DNA of 64,000 nucleotides, from contig CM076990.1 in the NCBI GenBank assembly GCA_039090855.1, positions 200,761,232 to 200,825,231 of the forward strand, given 5' to 3'. This document shows positions 33,793 through 43,587 of the stretch, piece by piece; the first letter of the stretch is position 1, and each line of letters begins with the position of its first letter. The stretch is from Macrothele yani. Lineage: Eukaryota > Arthropoda > Arachnida > Araneae > Macrothelidae. The notes under the pieces are model-generated. The model made no database searches, had not been told where the DNA came from, and saw only the letters and a program-made list of their open reading frames with translations. The position numbers and the translations under genes were made by a program.

Positions 33793-34630
33793 CTACAAAA
33801 ATAGCAATGATAATAATAATTATTGTTATTGTTATAACCACAATAATAAATATTTTTATTACACAAATTTTACAAATAGAAATATTTCATGGCATTTGTT
33901 AATAAAACAAGAAATAACAATTTATAGAGTAATAGTGATTCTTTCTGCATTAAAGAATATTGCTGAACATGAGTCAAAACAATTAGATAACTGAAGATGT
34001 ACTAGTTATTATTCAACATTTTAAAACATGTACTTGTGTCTTCAAAGTAGCGAATAGTATTGTCCCTTTTAAAAAAAAAAAAATCATATTTATTCAAAAT
34101 GATCTACAACCTAACAAGATGAAGAATGTATTATGTCATTATTTTGCAGAGAAGGTAGATTACTGGATGTCTGAAATCAGCTCATATTGACAGTCTTTAT
34201 GCAGTATCTGGCATTGCTCTGCTTTCATTTAGAAGGGATGCATCCAGTAAAATTGAGAGAAGGAAGCATCTTACTGATCCTTGATATCCTCAGTGTAGAC
34301 CACCAGCTAGATGCTTTTCCTCTCAAAGGACTTGAAGAAACTTCCTTAACACGGTCACACCTGTAGAAATTCCAGCAGAATAGGTTAATAGTCCAGATGC
34401 ACAGAGACATCTCTAAATTCTGCAAGAGCACTGAAACAATGGGAATCAAACCATAGACACACTCACACACACCTAAAATTGCTAATAGGAACCTCAAGGG
34501 ACTGGCTGATAAGGAAATATCTAAACTGCCTCTGCACAAGATCTTACAACAATAGAGAAAGCAATGTTAATTAGGGCTTCTCAGCTAGCTCAGACAAATA
34601 TGAATGTGGACAGGTTGAAACCATTGGCCA
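33793..34630. other. Intronic DNA, nothing recognised
   Basis: No mobile-element ends or open frames with family resemblance. A simple ATA/ATT-rich patch lies at 33808-33860 and an A run at 34070-34083. Confidence 0.45.
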
Positions 34631-34826
34631 TCTTCGTACCATTAATAGCATTTAAATGGCGTACTTTTTTTTTTACTGTTACTCATGCAACCATCCTACA
34701 GAAAACTTGAAAATTGCATCGTCTTGAAATGGAAATTGAAACCATATCTCCTAATTTATGTTCCAGCATGCTATCATTACGCCACCCTGGACAATGAAGT
34801 TCCAAACAACTGAAGCTTAGCATATA

Positions 34827-36676
34827 CAGGGTGTATAGGAAAGTCCTTAAACAGGGAAATAACTTTTGAACGCAAAATGCTAGAGTTGTGGAAGTAGTGT
34901 GTACATATAGTAAAGTGACTATGTTCTATCAGATGAGACTGATTGCAGCACCCCTAGCGGCGAATTTCAGAAGTTAGCAATCCTATCACGAGAACCAAGA
35001 GAGATACCAAAAATAAGTCAATAGCAAGCATGTAGAGTGTCACCAATTTAGTATGAAATGATGCCCTACATTCACCAAAAACTCCAATAGAAGTCAGATC
35101 TCTCGGTACACAATCACCGGCATAAATACATCACAAATGACATCGCAAAGCGTAAAATCTGTAAACGAATTTTGCCTGCAAAACAGCGTAGGATGGATGC
35201 AAGTATGCAAATTGAAACGCTAAGTCATACCTCATCGGGAAGCATAAATTGGCGGTCAGGGAAGGTTTGTCAGACAGTGCATGGACTGGATCTTCGAGTC
35301 TACACATTGCTAGTTATTCCAACGAGGAGTACTGCAAGATGGTTATGTTGTACAGAAAATGCGGTCGTCAGGCAAGAGAGGAACCGGGAGCATTATAAGT
35401 CGTTCGCGTTCAGGTAGGCCGACACTTGCAGGTGTGCATGTTCAGCCAGTGGATGTCCTGGCCTATGCGCTAGCCCACCCACACTGCAGTATGAGAGACA
35501 TCAATGCGATGTTTGGCCTTACATTTGGTCGAGTATGGAAAATTTAGCATACAGTGCAACACTAACGCAAGGGTTGCTGCCAGGAGATTATCAGAGACGT
35601 TATGACTGGTGCAACTTCATGATGAACACACTGGATGAACAGCCAGATTTTTTACTAACATTTTGTGGACGGACGAGGCGAAATTTGATCGTGGTGGGGT
35701 CTTAAACCGACACAATGTGCACTATTGGGCACTTGAAAACCCATCATGGCAACAAGAAGTTCGTCATCAGGTGTGGTGGTCCCTCAATGTCTGGTGCGGG
35801 ATTTGGAACACTCGCCTCATAGGACCTGTGTTCTACGATGGAACCTTAACGGGACGAAGATACCTGGAGCTATTGCGAACAACAGTGCCTGATTTCCTAG
35901 ATGACTTGCCGTTAATTCATCTGCGTTCTGTGTGGTTTTAGCATGATGGCGCCCCACCACATCAGCTGGCGTCAGTGCAAAGCTTTTTGTCGGACACTTT
36001 TGAGCACAGGATCATCGGTTATAGAGGTATGTGGAATGGCCACCGAGATCACCTGACCTAACCCCATTGGACCTCTTCTTGTGGGGTTACGTGAAGGACC
36101 AGGTGTTTGGTCAACTTGCCCCCGTATTATATAAGCATGCAGTAACATAACACCTGAAATGCTGCAGAACGTCCATCAAGAAGTTCTAGCTCAAATACAG
36201 ATATGTATTGCTGCTGATGGTGGACACATCGCGAATGCTTAAGTATTAGTACTGACATTTTGTATTTCTAGAACATTATTTTGTGTTTTTCTTCTTCATA
36301 ATGTCCTACTGTTGTATGCATTTCCTTCTACTTTACTGTAAAGTACATAATAAATTGTACCTTGCTGACATGTACATGTATTAGTTTTATTAATAAATTT
36401 GCATCACCTTATAATGTAACACTTCTGCACACGATGAGGGACGTACTTATGCCAGTGATCGGATACTGAGAGATATGCATTTTTGGACTTCTATTGGAGT
36501 TTTTGGTGAATGTAGGGCGTCATTTCATACTAAATTGGTGATGCTCTACACGTTTGCTATTGACTTTTTTTTGCTATCTCTCTTAGTTTTTGCAATAGGA
36601 TTGCTAACTTCCAAAATTCGCTGCTAGGGGTGCTGCAATCGGTCTCAGCTGATAAGAACATTTCCTATACACCCTG
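34827..36676 (+). mobile_element. mariner-like element with long terminal inverted repeats
   Basis: A 1,850-bp element ending CAGGGTGTATAGGAAA and its complement, with TA on both sides (34825-34826, 36677-36678). Its inverted repeats run about 240-300 bp (for example GAATGTAGGGCGTCATTTCA near 36507 against its complement near 35055), unusually long for mariner. The left repeat has an extra stretch of about 60 bp. The plus strand carries a broken transposase. Confidence 0.9.
35172..36240 (+). pseudogene. Transposase of the long-TIR mariner-like element, broken
   Basis: Plus-strand segments in several frames. There is an N-terminal region at 35172-35417, then a GRPT-type linker in 35359-35547 (SRSGRPTLAGV). 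The catalytic start is at 35663 (MWTDEAKFDRGG, VHYWALENP, WWSLNVWCGIW, GPVFYDGTLTGRRYL). The second catalytic word HDGAPPHQLASVQSFL follows a stop near 35940, and a frameshifted WPPRSP-like region lies near 36040. It resembles an arthropod mariner-type group with a wide second-to-third catalytic spacing (about 40). Multiple stops make it inactive. Confidence 0.75.
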
Positions 36677-37173
36677 TATATACATGTATTAGGGATCTGA
36701 ACAACTTTGCAGATGTGCTATTCAAAGCAAGTCCCACTTCATCATAATATTGGCAACCATTTCTCATCCATGTACAGATAAAGTCAGTATATCTCCAATG
36801 TGTCAGATCACAGAAACAAATGGGAAGTGAATCCCCAAAAGAATTAATTCTTCACAAATACATGAAGGGTGTGTATGTATTATTGTCAGCATATAAATGC
36901 TATACTTTCTTTACTGTTAGCCATCCTTCAGAAAACTTGAAAATTGTCTTGTAACGGCAGCACGCTTTAACATAAATCGGGAGATATGGTTTTCATTCCT
37001 GTTCCATAGTTGTAGTTCTAAGGGAGGATAGGGGTACTACTCGAAAATTCGACTGTAAGTAATATATTTTTATTCGTGAGTAAATCCCATAATTTTGTGA
37101 AATTGATAGTCATTTTCAAGTTTTCTGAAGGATAGCTACATGCGTAAAAGTAAAAAAAAGTATGGTACTTATA

Positions 37174-38398
37174 CACTGAGTGGCCACTTTATTATGACCA
37201 CCCCCTCAGTACTTCGTTGGGCCACCTTTTGCCTTTAATACTGCGTCAATTCTTCGTGGCATGGACTCCACGAGATGTTGATAGGTGGTTTGTGGAATCT
37301 GAGACCATGCTTGATGAATAGCACTTCCTAGGAGTGTGAGATCGCAGGGTTGTGGATCCAGCTGTCTGATGGCTCATTCAACTTCATCCCACAAATTCTC
37401 ACTGGGGTTCAGATCTGGAGATTGTGGGGGCCACCTAAGCAAAGTAAACTCACCAGCATGTTCCTGAAACCAATCCTATACAACACGAGCACTCTGGCAG
37501 GACGCATTATCTTGTTGAAAGTAGCCATTGCCATTGGGATAAAACATCCACATGAAAGGATGCACTTGGTCCGCAATGATGTTTAGATATGATGTGCCAG
37601 TCAGATGTTGATCAACACGAATTAAAGGGCCCAAAGCATGCCAGGAAAACATTCCCCAAACCATAACGTTGCCTCCACCAGCTTGAAGGGTTGTAGCAAT
37701 GCATTTGGGGTCCATGCGTTTGTGCTGTTTCCACCAAATTCTCACTCGGCCATCGGCATGGTGCAACTGAAAACGTGATTCATCGGACCACATAATTTGT
37801 TTCCAATTATCGACTGTCCAATCCTTGTGCTCCTGTGCGAACTGGAGATGTTTTCTCTTGTTAACTGCCGACAGCAAAGGTGTTCTAACAGGCCTGCCTT
37901 TGGCTGCCATATCCCATCCGATGCAGTGTATGGCAAACAGTGCATGCAAAGATCATTTGAGGGGATCCTTGATAGGGATGGTCTGTAATTTGCTGAACTT
38001 TTGCCCTTCTGTTGTCTGTTACCAGTCTGGACACTCTCTGTTCCGCCCGAGCAGTTACTTGTCGATGACGACCACACGTTGCACGTAGAGACCCAGTTTT
38101 TTGGTTGACAGTCCAGTCTTTAAACATTTTAACAACAGCTGCTCTGGAACATTTCACGAATGCTGCAGTTTCGGTGATATTCGCTCCATGGCTCCGAGCT
38201 CCTACAATCATCTCACGTTGAAAGTCCGTCAAATCACATTTTTTACCCATCTCATCACCCAAAAATCACTTCTACTACTGTCGCAAGCACTAAGCTTTCC
38301 CTTTTTATACTAGCCTCGCCCTCTGGCGGCAACAGCGAGCAGCCTTAGCTCATTTGCTTAAAACTGTCAGGTGGTCATAATAACATGGCCACTCAGTG
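37174..38398 (-). mobile_element. Tc1-like DNA transposon, nearly complete
   Basis: A 1,225-bp element with inverted ends CACTGAGTGGCCACTTTATT and its complement and TA duplications (37172-37173, 38399-38400). The minus strand encodes a transposase with just two visible lesions: a frameshift near 37915 and a stop at about 37476. The N-terminal part (38262-37885) starts at a Met and shows a helix-turn-helix (DFQREMIVGARSHGANITET). The catalytic words are MWSDESRFQLHHADG, GYFQQDNAS and SPDLNPSENLW. The second-to-third residue spacing is 36 when the stop is read through, as in the element at 27199. Confidence 0.93.
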
Positions 38399-38400
38399 TA

Positions 38401-39270
38401 TACCAACAATGGCATGTATATGTCTTTCAAGTATTTTTGAAGAAATAGTTCTTCTGGAGATTCCTTTCTTATTCATTCCTGTATGTGGATGATCTGTTAG
38501 TATACCCAACAATGGACTCATCATGCTCTGCTATGGATCTATCCTATGGAACTGAGGTTACATTCACTGAGAGACTAGATGGAAAAGTAAATGAAATTCT
38601 TAAGTTGTACGAGCTGTGTTGATAGGAAAAGAATTGGTAAATAAATATCACTTTTCTAAAGATAAAAACAATGAAGAGTGTCTCCTTGACTGATCTTGTG
38701 TAACACACTGTAACTTTCCAAGGATCATTCAGCGTAGGAGAGTAATGTTTGTCTGCTGTGTGTTCCATGTAGTCCGATCATTAGTGTGACACACTGTAAC
38801 TTTCCAAGGAACATTCAGCCTAGGAGAGTAATGTTTGTCTGCTGTGTGTTCCATGTGGTCTGATCATTAGGTGTTCAACATGAAGTAGAACAATGCTGTT
38901 ACTGATTTCTTTTATTGGCACCAAATCCTCCTCTTCTGGACGTTTTTCACTTCAGGGTTAGCTTCTTAATCATTAACTGCATGTTGTGCAATTCTACTTT
39001 TACAAAATTTCATTAGCAGTTGAATTTTCATGCACACTGAACCACTCACAAGCTGTTTCTTTATCTATTTTATTGCAACTGCCAAGCTGCTGCAGTTCAT
39101 TCAATGAGTGTATTCAAATTGTTGTGTTCACCAAGAGACACTCATTTGATAATATTTTCCTCCATAACTTTTTCAATGTGGTGCCTCTGTGGTATTGTTG
39201 TTTCATTCCAACTCATAATATTTTGTATTCACATATATGTAACAATAAGTGAATAAGTATGAAACAGAAA
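38401..39270. repeat. Intronic DNA containing an 86-bp tandem duplication
   Basis: Two copies of a unit of about 86 bp lie at 38698-38783 and 38784-38870, sharing GTAACTTTCCAAGGA and TAATGTTTGTCTGCTGTGTG with a few substitutions. The rest of the stretch is unremarkable AT-rich intron. Confidence 0.8.
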
Positions 39271-39282
39271 AAAAAAAAAACT

Positions 39283-39595
39283 AATAAAGCTCATATTGAG
39301 AAATGGCTTCCTAGTTTAATTGAATTAATAATCTAAAGCAACTTATGGGAATTTACATCATCAATGACTGCAAAGGATTTTCCCTGCCTAACATCTGGCA
39401 GGATTTGTTGAAAAATAACCTAAACCGTCAAGGTTAACCGTAACCGTCAAGGTAAACCGTAACCATGATAGTGACAAGCAAAAAGTGACAACAACAAGAG
39501 AGCCTGAAGAAGGAGAAGAGTTTTCTCCGAAAATTTGCTATAAATGGAAAAAAATTCCTAGTAAATTCCCATAAGTTGCTTTAGATTATTAATAA
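39283..39595 (+). mobile_element. Penelope-like element, family D, minimal internally deleted copy
   Basis: Only about 310 bp. A left-end piece (GGCTTCCTAGTTTAATTGAA, then ATGGGAATTTAC) joins directly to the last codons of the GIY-YIG ORF region (ATGACTGCAAAGGATTTTCC). The AACCGTCAAGGT repeats, a hammerhead-like core (39504-39532) and the right end follow. An AAAAAAACTAAT word occurs on both sides, a possible target duplication. It has no coding capacity, so any mobility would have been in trans. Confidence 0.8.
39504..39532 (+). ncRNA. Hammerhead-ribozyme-like core, family D
   Basis: CTGAAGA, A, then GGAGAA-loop-TTCTCC (perfect 6-bp stem II), then GAAA. All core positions fit the hammerhead consensus CTGANGA...GAAA. 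The same core occurs at 49060-49088, 52997-53025 and 61357-61385. Complementary-strand copies lie at 59964-59992 and, with a deletion in stem II, at 47862-47889. Stem III could be formed by an AATTT/AAATT pairing a few bases downstream in some copies; stem I was not resolved. Confidence 0.6.
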
Positions 39596-40085
39596 AAAAA
39601 CTAATTTGGTATTATCATATGTGTATAATTTTTTTATTGAACTTTTCGAATTTGTTTATTGATTTTGTGACCAATAATGAAGCACAAATTTCCATGCATG
39701 ATTTATTATGTACTAAACTTTAGGAATAGTAAGATGTTTCGGCTGAAGCATCAGCCCAGAAGCAAGCACTCACATGGTTGACATTGTTTCTTTAGCTGTT
39801 GCCAGTAGAGATTTCTAAATTATTAGAATATTGAAGATTGCATCCAAATTGTGAGAGTTTTTATTGAAGAGAATTTATATGCTTTCTCTGTAGCATAATA
39901 AAAATTTGTTTGAGGAGGGTGCAATCCTTTTGGTACAGTTCCAGTTTGGAGAGACAGAGGTATCTTCAGTAAACAGAAGGGAAAGTGCAGAAGTCGGAAG
40001 GCTTTTTCTGACATCTCTTTTATTGTGGAATAACTTTTTTACGGGTCTTATAGAGGTTATTATTCAAAAAAGTTGGTGGTCAAAT

Positions 40086-40114
40086 TTTTGAACTAAAGTC
40101 TAGTTCATCATCAG
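40086..40114 (-). ncRNA. Hammerhead-ribozyme-like core, family B
   Basis: The minus strand reads CTGATGA, T, then GAACTA-loop-TAGTTC (perfect 6-bp stem II), then AAAA where GAAA is expected. The left core box is perfect. The change of G12 to A should block activity in this copy. Its position at the 3' end of a Penelope-like element is the expected place. Confidence 0.55.
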
Positions 40115-40320
40115 GACTACGCCACTGGAGTAGTTGCTGCCATTCAGTCGGAAGTGTCCAACCACAATTATCGTTAAATATGGTACTTCTTCTTCTTGCT
40201 ATTTCGATCCCTTCTTCTAGTTACCTCTTTACTAAGTTTGCCTGGTGGGCGAGTATTCTTACTGAGTCCTAATTTATGGAGTGTCCATTTGCTTGTATAT
40301 GTCTGTCTATCCCCGTTTTG

Positions 40321-43300
40321 GAGTGTCCATTTGCTTGGACACTCCAAAACGGGAGTGTCCATGGAGTGTCCATTTGCTTGTATATGTCTGTCATCACCTG
40401 ACCTTAGGGATGTAAGGTCAGGTGATGCGTAACATCACAGCCTCTCCTTGACAAATGTCAACCCCGCCTTCTCATGGTGCATCCTGATCCCACTAAAGGG
40501 GCTCTGACGACCGCCCATAGCGGTATAACTATACCATCGGGATTAGAGGAAATTCTATCCCACACTCACCAACCCGCTTGGCCAGCGTGGTGAGTTATGG
40601 CCAAACCCCTCCAAAATGATTCCACAACTTAAATCTTGGCCCTCAGTCTCCGGCAGCTGGAATGTACCTGGCCAAGGCAGCGGCCAGTGCGACATGAAGG
40701 CAGAGGGTGCTAAGAATCCCCGGAGAACCGGACTAGGCTGCCATCTGATGCTGACCTTGGCTACTTACAATGGACGCTCTCTATCTTCTGATTCAAGGCT
40801 TCTTGAATTGGAAGAGGAACTACAAAGGATCAAGTGGGACATCGTGGGGCTAAGTGAAGTAAGGAGAAAAGGAGAAGATCTCATCGAACTGAAAAGTGGA
40901 CATCTCTTCTACTATCGTGGGACAGATACTGGCAGAACTAGTGGTGTTGGATTTATAATAAACAAGAAACTGAAGGATAAAGTTGTAGAAGTTGAAAGTT
41001 CCTCTGACAGAGCTGCACGACTTGTTATCCAACTCTCGAAAAGATACCAGGCTCAGATTATTCAAACTTATGCACCCACCACAAGTCATCCTGAAGAAGA
41101 AATTGAAGAATTTTATGAGGAAATTTGTCATCTAAATAATAAAGGTAAGCAGCACTTGAAAATAATTATGGGAGATTTCAATGCAAAAATAGGGCAACGG
41201 CAACAGAATGAAACTTCAGTAGGTAAATTCGGTCATGGCAACAGAAACCAGCGTGGAAATACTCTCGTAGAGTTTGCAGAGGCAGAAGGGTTTTTCATCT
41301 TGAACTCCTTCTTCAAGAAAAAGCCACACAGGAAATGGACATGGAGACATCCAAATGGGACGACAAGTGAAATTGATTTTATTATGTGTAACAAAAAATT
41401 CGTCATAGAAGACTGCAGTGTGCTAAACAAGTTCAACACAGGTAGTGACCATAGATTGGTGAGATGTAAGATGCACCTCAACACTAAACTTGAACGTGGC
41501 AAGCTCATAAGACAAACGAAATCTATTGACATAACCAACCTTAAAAAACACCATAATACCTTCAAGTTAGAACTGAAGAACAGGTTCTCCGCTTTAGAAG
41601 GTCTAACATCGGAAGAAGTGGACATCTCTGAAGTTAACAGAAAAGTAACCAAAGCTCTTATGGAAACAGCAACAAAATTAGCTGGGTCTAAGAACAAGTT
41701 GCATGTGAACAAATTATCAGGAAAAACCAAAATGTTGATGCAAAAAAGAAGAGAGATGAGGACAACTAAAGAAGATGTGACTTCCAAAGTGGAATATATA
41801 GAGCTATGCAAGACAGTAAGAAAAAGTATCACTGAAGACGTAAGGAAATTCAACTGTGAACTAGTGAGGAAAGCAATTGAAAACAACCAAAGCCTAAAGA
41901 TAGCAAAGGGACATCTCAGTAAGGGAAGAAAACAGATTATGGCACTGAGAAAAGAAGATGGTTCTGTAACAAGAAATAGAGGCGAAATTTTGACAAGAGT
42001 GAAAGATTTCTACTCCAAATTATATGAAAGGGATGATATATGCACTCCAGACATCATGAAAGATACCAGTACCAGAGTTCCTCCAGTCCTTCCAGCAGAA
42101 GTTGCACATGCAATCAAGAACATGAAGCGAGGAAAAGCTCCAGGAGAAGATGGAATTACTGTAGACATCATACAAGAAGCAAGTGGAGAAATCGAAACAG
42201 TACTCGCCCAAATTTTCACTCGATGCCTTAATGAAGGAAAGATTCCCGAGGATTGGAACACCGCTACAATGATCCTGCTACATAAGAAAGGTGACATTGA
42301 GGATCTCGGAAACTACAGACCTATCAGCCTCCTATCAGTAGTTTATAAAATCTTCACTAAAGTTCTTTCACACCGCTTGAAGGTAACACTGGACATGGCT
42401 CAACCGAGAGAACAAGCTGGATTCAGGAGTGGCTACAGCACAATAGATCATATCCACGTGCTGAGAGAACTAATTGAAAGAGCGAGGGAATATGAACTTC
42501 CATTGTGCATGGCTTTTATCGATTATGAAAAAGCCTTTGATTCGGTGAAACCATCAGCAGTTACAATGGCTCTGAAAACCTGCGGTATTGAAGATGCATA
42601 CATTAATATTATTAATAACATCTATGAAAATGCAAGTGCAAAGATTAGGCTGTTTGAAAATACAACACACGTAAAAATTGGAAAGGGAGTGAGACAAGGT
42701 GACACCATATCTCCGAAGCTCTTTAATGCCACATTGGAGGGTGTTTTTCAGTCGCTGAGCTGGGAAAACAAGGGGATAAAGATTAATGGAGATTATCTAA
42801 CCCACCTTCGCTTTGCTGATGACATAGTCATTTTTGCAACTACCCCATCAGAGCTGCAGAGTATGATCCAGGAACTTGCTGACAAGAGTAAAGAAGTGGG
42901 ATTAAAAATGAACTTTCAGAAGACAAAAGTGATGTTCAATGCTTTTACAAGAAATGAAGATTTATCGATTGATGGAGAAAAGCTGGAGATAACAGACACG
43001 TACGTTTATCTTGGACAGCAGATATCAAGTGAGGGTCACATTGATGAAGAAATTAATCGGCGTACAAAACTTGCCTGGAGAGCTTTTGGAAGAAACAGCA
43101 TAATTTTCAAGAGCAATATGCCATTATGTCTTAAAAGAAAAGTGTTTGATCAATGCATCCTTCCAGTGCTTACGTATGGTGCAGAGACGTGGACCTTAAC
43201 TAAAAGAGACATACAAAGGCTGCAGACAACTCAAAGAAGCATGGAGAGGTGCATGCTTGGTGTAACCAGGAGAGATAAGAAGAGGAACTCGTGGATCCGA

Positions 43301-43587
43301 AAAATGACAAGAGTGGAAGACATCATGATCAGAGTTAAATCCCTGAAATGGCAATGGGCTGGACATACTGCCACAAGGACAGATCATCGATGGACAGCCG
43401 AAATTTTAGATTGGATTCCAAGGGACAGGAAAAGACCCAGAAGAAGACCACATGGGAGATGGGTGGATGAAATTCGAAAGTATGCAGGGGTGACATGGAG
43501 GAGACTGGCACAAGACAGACCGTTGTGGAGGAAACTTGGGGAGACCTTCGTCCAGCAGTGGATTGATAATGGTTGACAATGATGATG
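40321..43587 (+). mobile_element. RTE-type LINE, apparently intact, with scrambled 5' junction
   Basis: Bounded by a perfect 12-bp target duplication ATCCCCGTTTTG (40309-40320 and 43588-43599). The element proper starts near 40405 (GATGTAAGGTCAGGTGATGC, same 5' end as the copy at 22106) and ends in a TGA-repeat tail, as RTE elements do. Between the left duplication and the true 5' end are about 85 bases of filler made of copies, direct and inverted, of the neighbouring target and of the element's own 5' end. It sits in the GIY-YIG coding region of a Penelope-like element. Confidence 0.95.
40616..43576 (+). CDS. RTE-clade endonuclease/reverse transcriptase polyprotein, intact ORF
   Basis: A 986-codon open frame, the only uninterrupted long ORF here. 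The N-terminal apurinic-type endonuclease has LATYNGRSLSS (about residue 46), DIVGLSEVRRKGEDL (about 80), catalytic GDFNAKIG (about 186) and SDHRLVRC (about 276). The reverse transcriptase follows: AFIDYEKAFDSV (about 633), GVRQGDTISPKLFNATLEG (about 690) and catalytic FADDIVIF (about 732). A C-terminal part with TYGAETWTLTKRD and RPRRRPHGRWVDEIRKYAG completes it. The start Met matches that of the broken copy at 25073. Such a protein nicks target DNA and primes reverse transcription there. All catalytic words look intact, so activity is possible but not shown. Confidence 0.95.
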   Translation: MIPQLKSWPSVSGSWNVPGQGSGQCDMKAEGAKNPRRTGLGCHLMLTLATYNGRSLSSDSRLLELEEELQRIKWDIVGLSEVRRKGEDLIELKSGHLFYYRGTDTGRTSGVGFIINKKLKDKVVEVESSSDRAARLVIQLSKRYQAQIIQTYAPTTSHPEEEIEEFYEEICHLNNKGKQHLKIIMGDFNAKIGQRQQNETSVGKFGHGNRNQRGNTLVEFAEAEGFFILNSFFKKKPHRKWTWRHPNGTTSEIDFIMCNKKFVIEDCSVLNKFNTGSDHRLVRCKMHLNTKLERGKLIRQTKSIDITNLKKHHNTFKLELKNRFSALEGLTSEEVDISEVNRKVTKALMETATKLAGSKNKLHVNKLSGKTKMLMQKRREMRTTKEDVTSKVEYIELCKTVRKSITEDVRKFNCELVRKAIENNQSLKIAKGHLSKGRKQIMALRKEDGSVTRNRGEILTRVKDFYSKLYERDDICTPDIMKDTSTRVPPVLPAEVAHAIKNMKRGKAPGEDGITVDIIQEASGEIETVLAQIFTRCLNEGKIPEDWNTATMILLHKKGDIEDLGNYRPISLLSVVYKIFTKVLSHRLKVTLDMAQPREQAGFRSGYSTIDHIHVLRELIERAREYELPLCMAFIDYEKAFDSVKPSAVTMALKTCGIEDAYINIINNIYENASAKIRLFENTTHVKIGKGVRQGDTISPKLFNATLEGVFQSLSWENKGIKINGDYLTHLRFADDIVIFATTPSELQSMIQELADKSKEVGLKMNFQKTKVMFNAFTRNEDLSIDGEKLEITDTYVYLGQQISSEGHIDEEINRRTKLAWRAFGRNSIIFKSNMPLCLKRKVFDQCILPVLTYGAETWTLTKRDIQRLQTTQRSMERCMLGVTRRDKKRNSWIRKMTRVEDIMIRVKSLKWQWAGHTATRTDHRWTAEILDWIPRDRKRPRRRPHGRWVDEIRKYAGVTWRRLAQDRPLWRKLGETFVQQWIDNG

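Larger units (their letters stand above)
34631..37160. repeat. SINE-like dispersed repeat, split by a mariner-like insertion
   Basis: The left part (34631-34824) carries on its minus strand the tRNA-like A box region GTGGCGTAATGATAGCATGC and a B-box-like GATATGGTTTCAATTTCC. The right part (36679-36890) continues the same dispersed repeat seen at 6700-6900, so the mariner at 34827 inserted into it. A further, partly rearranged tRNA-like unit lies at about 36900-37160. It has CGGGAGATATGGTTTTCATTCC on the plus strand and the tail CAAGTTTTCTGAAGGATAGC near 37118. The repeat is non-coding. Confidence 0.6.
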
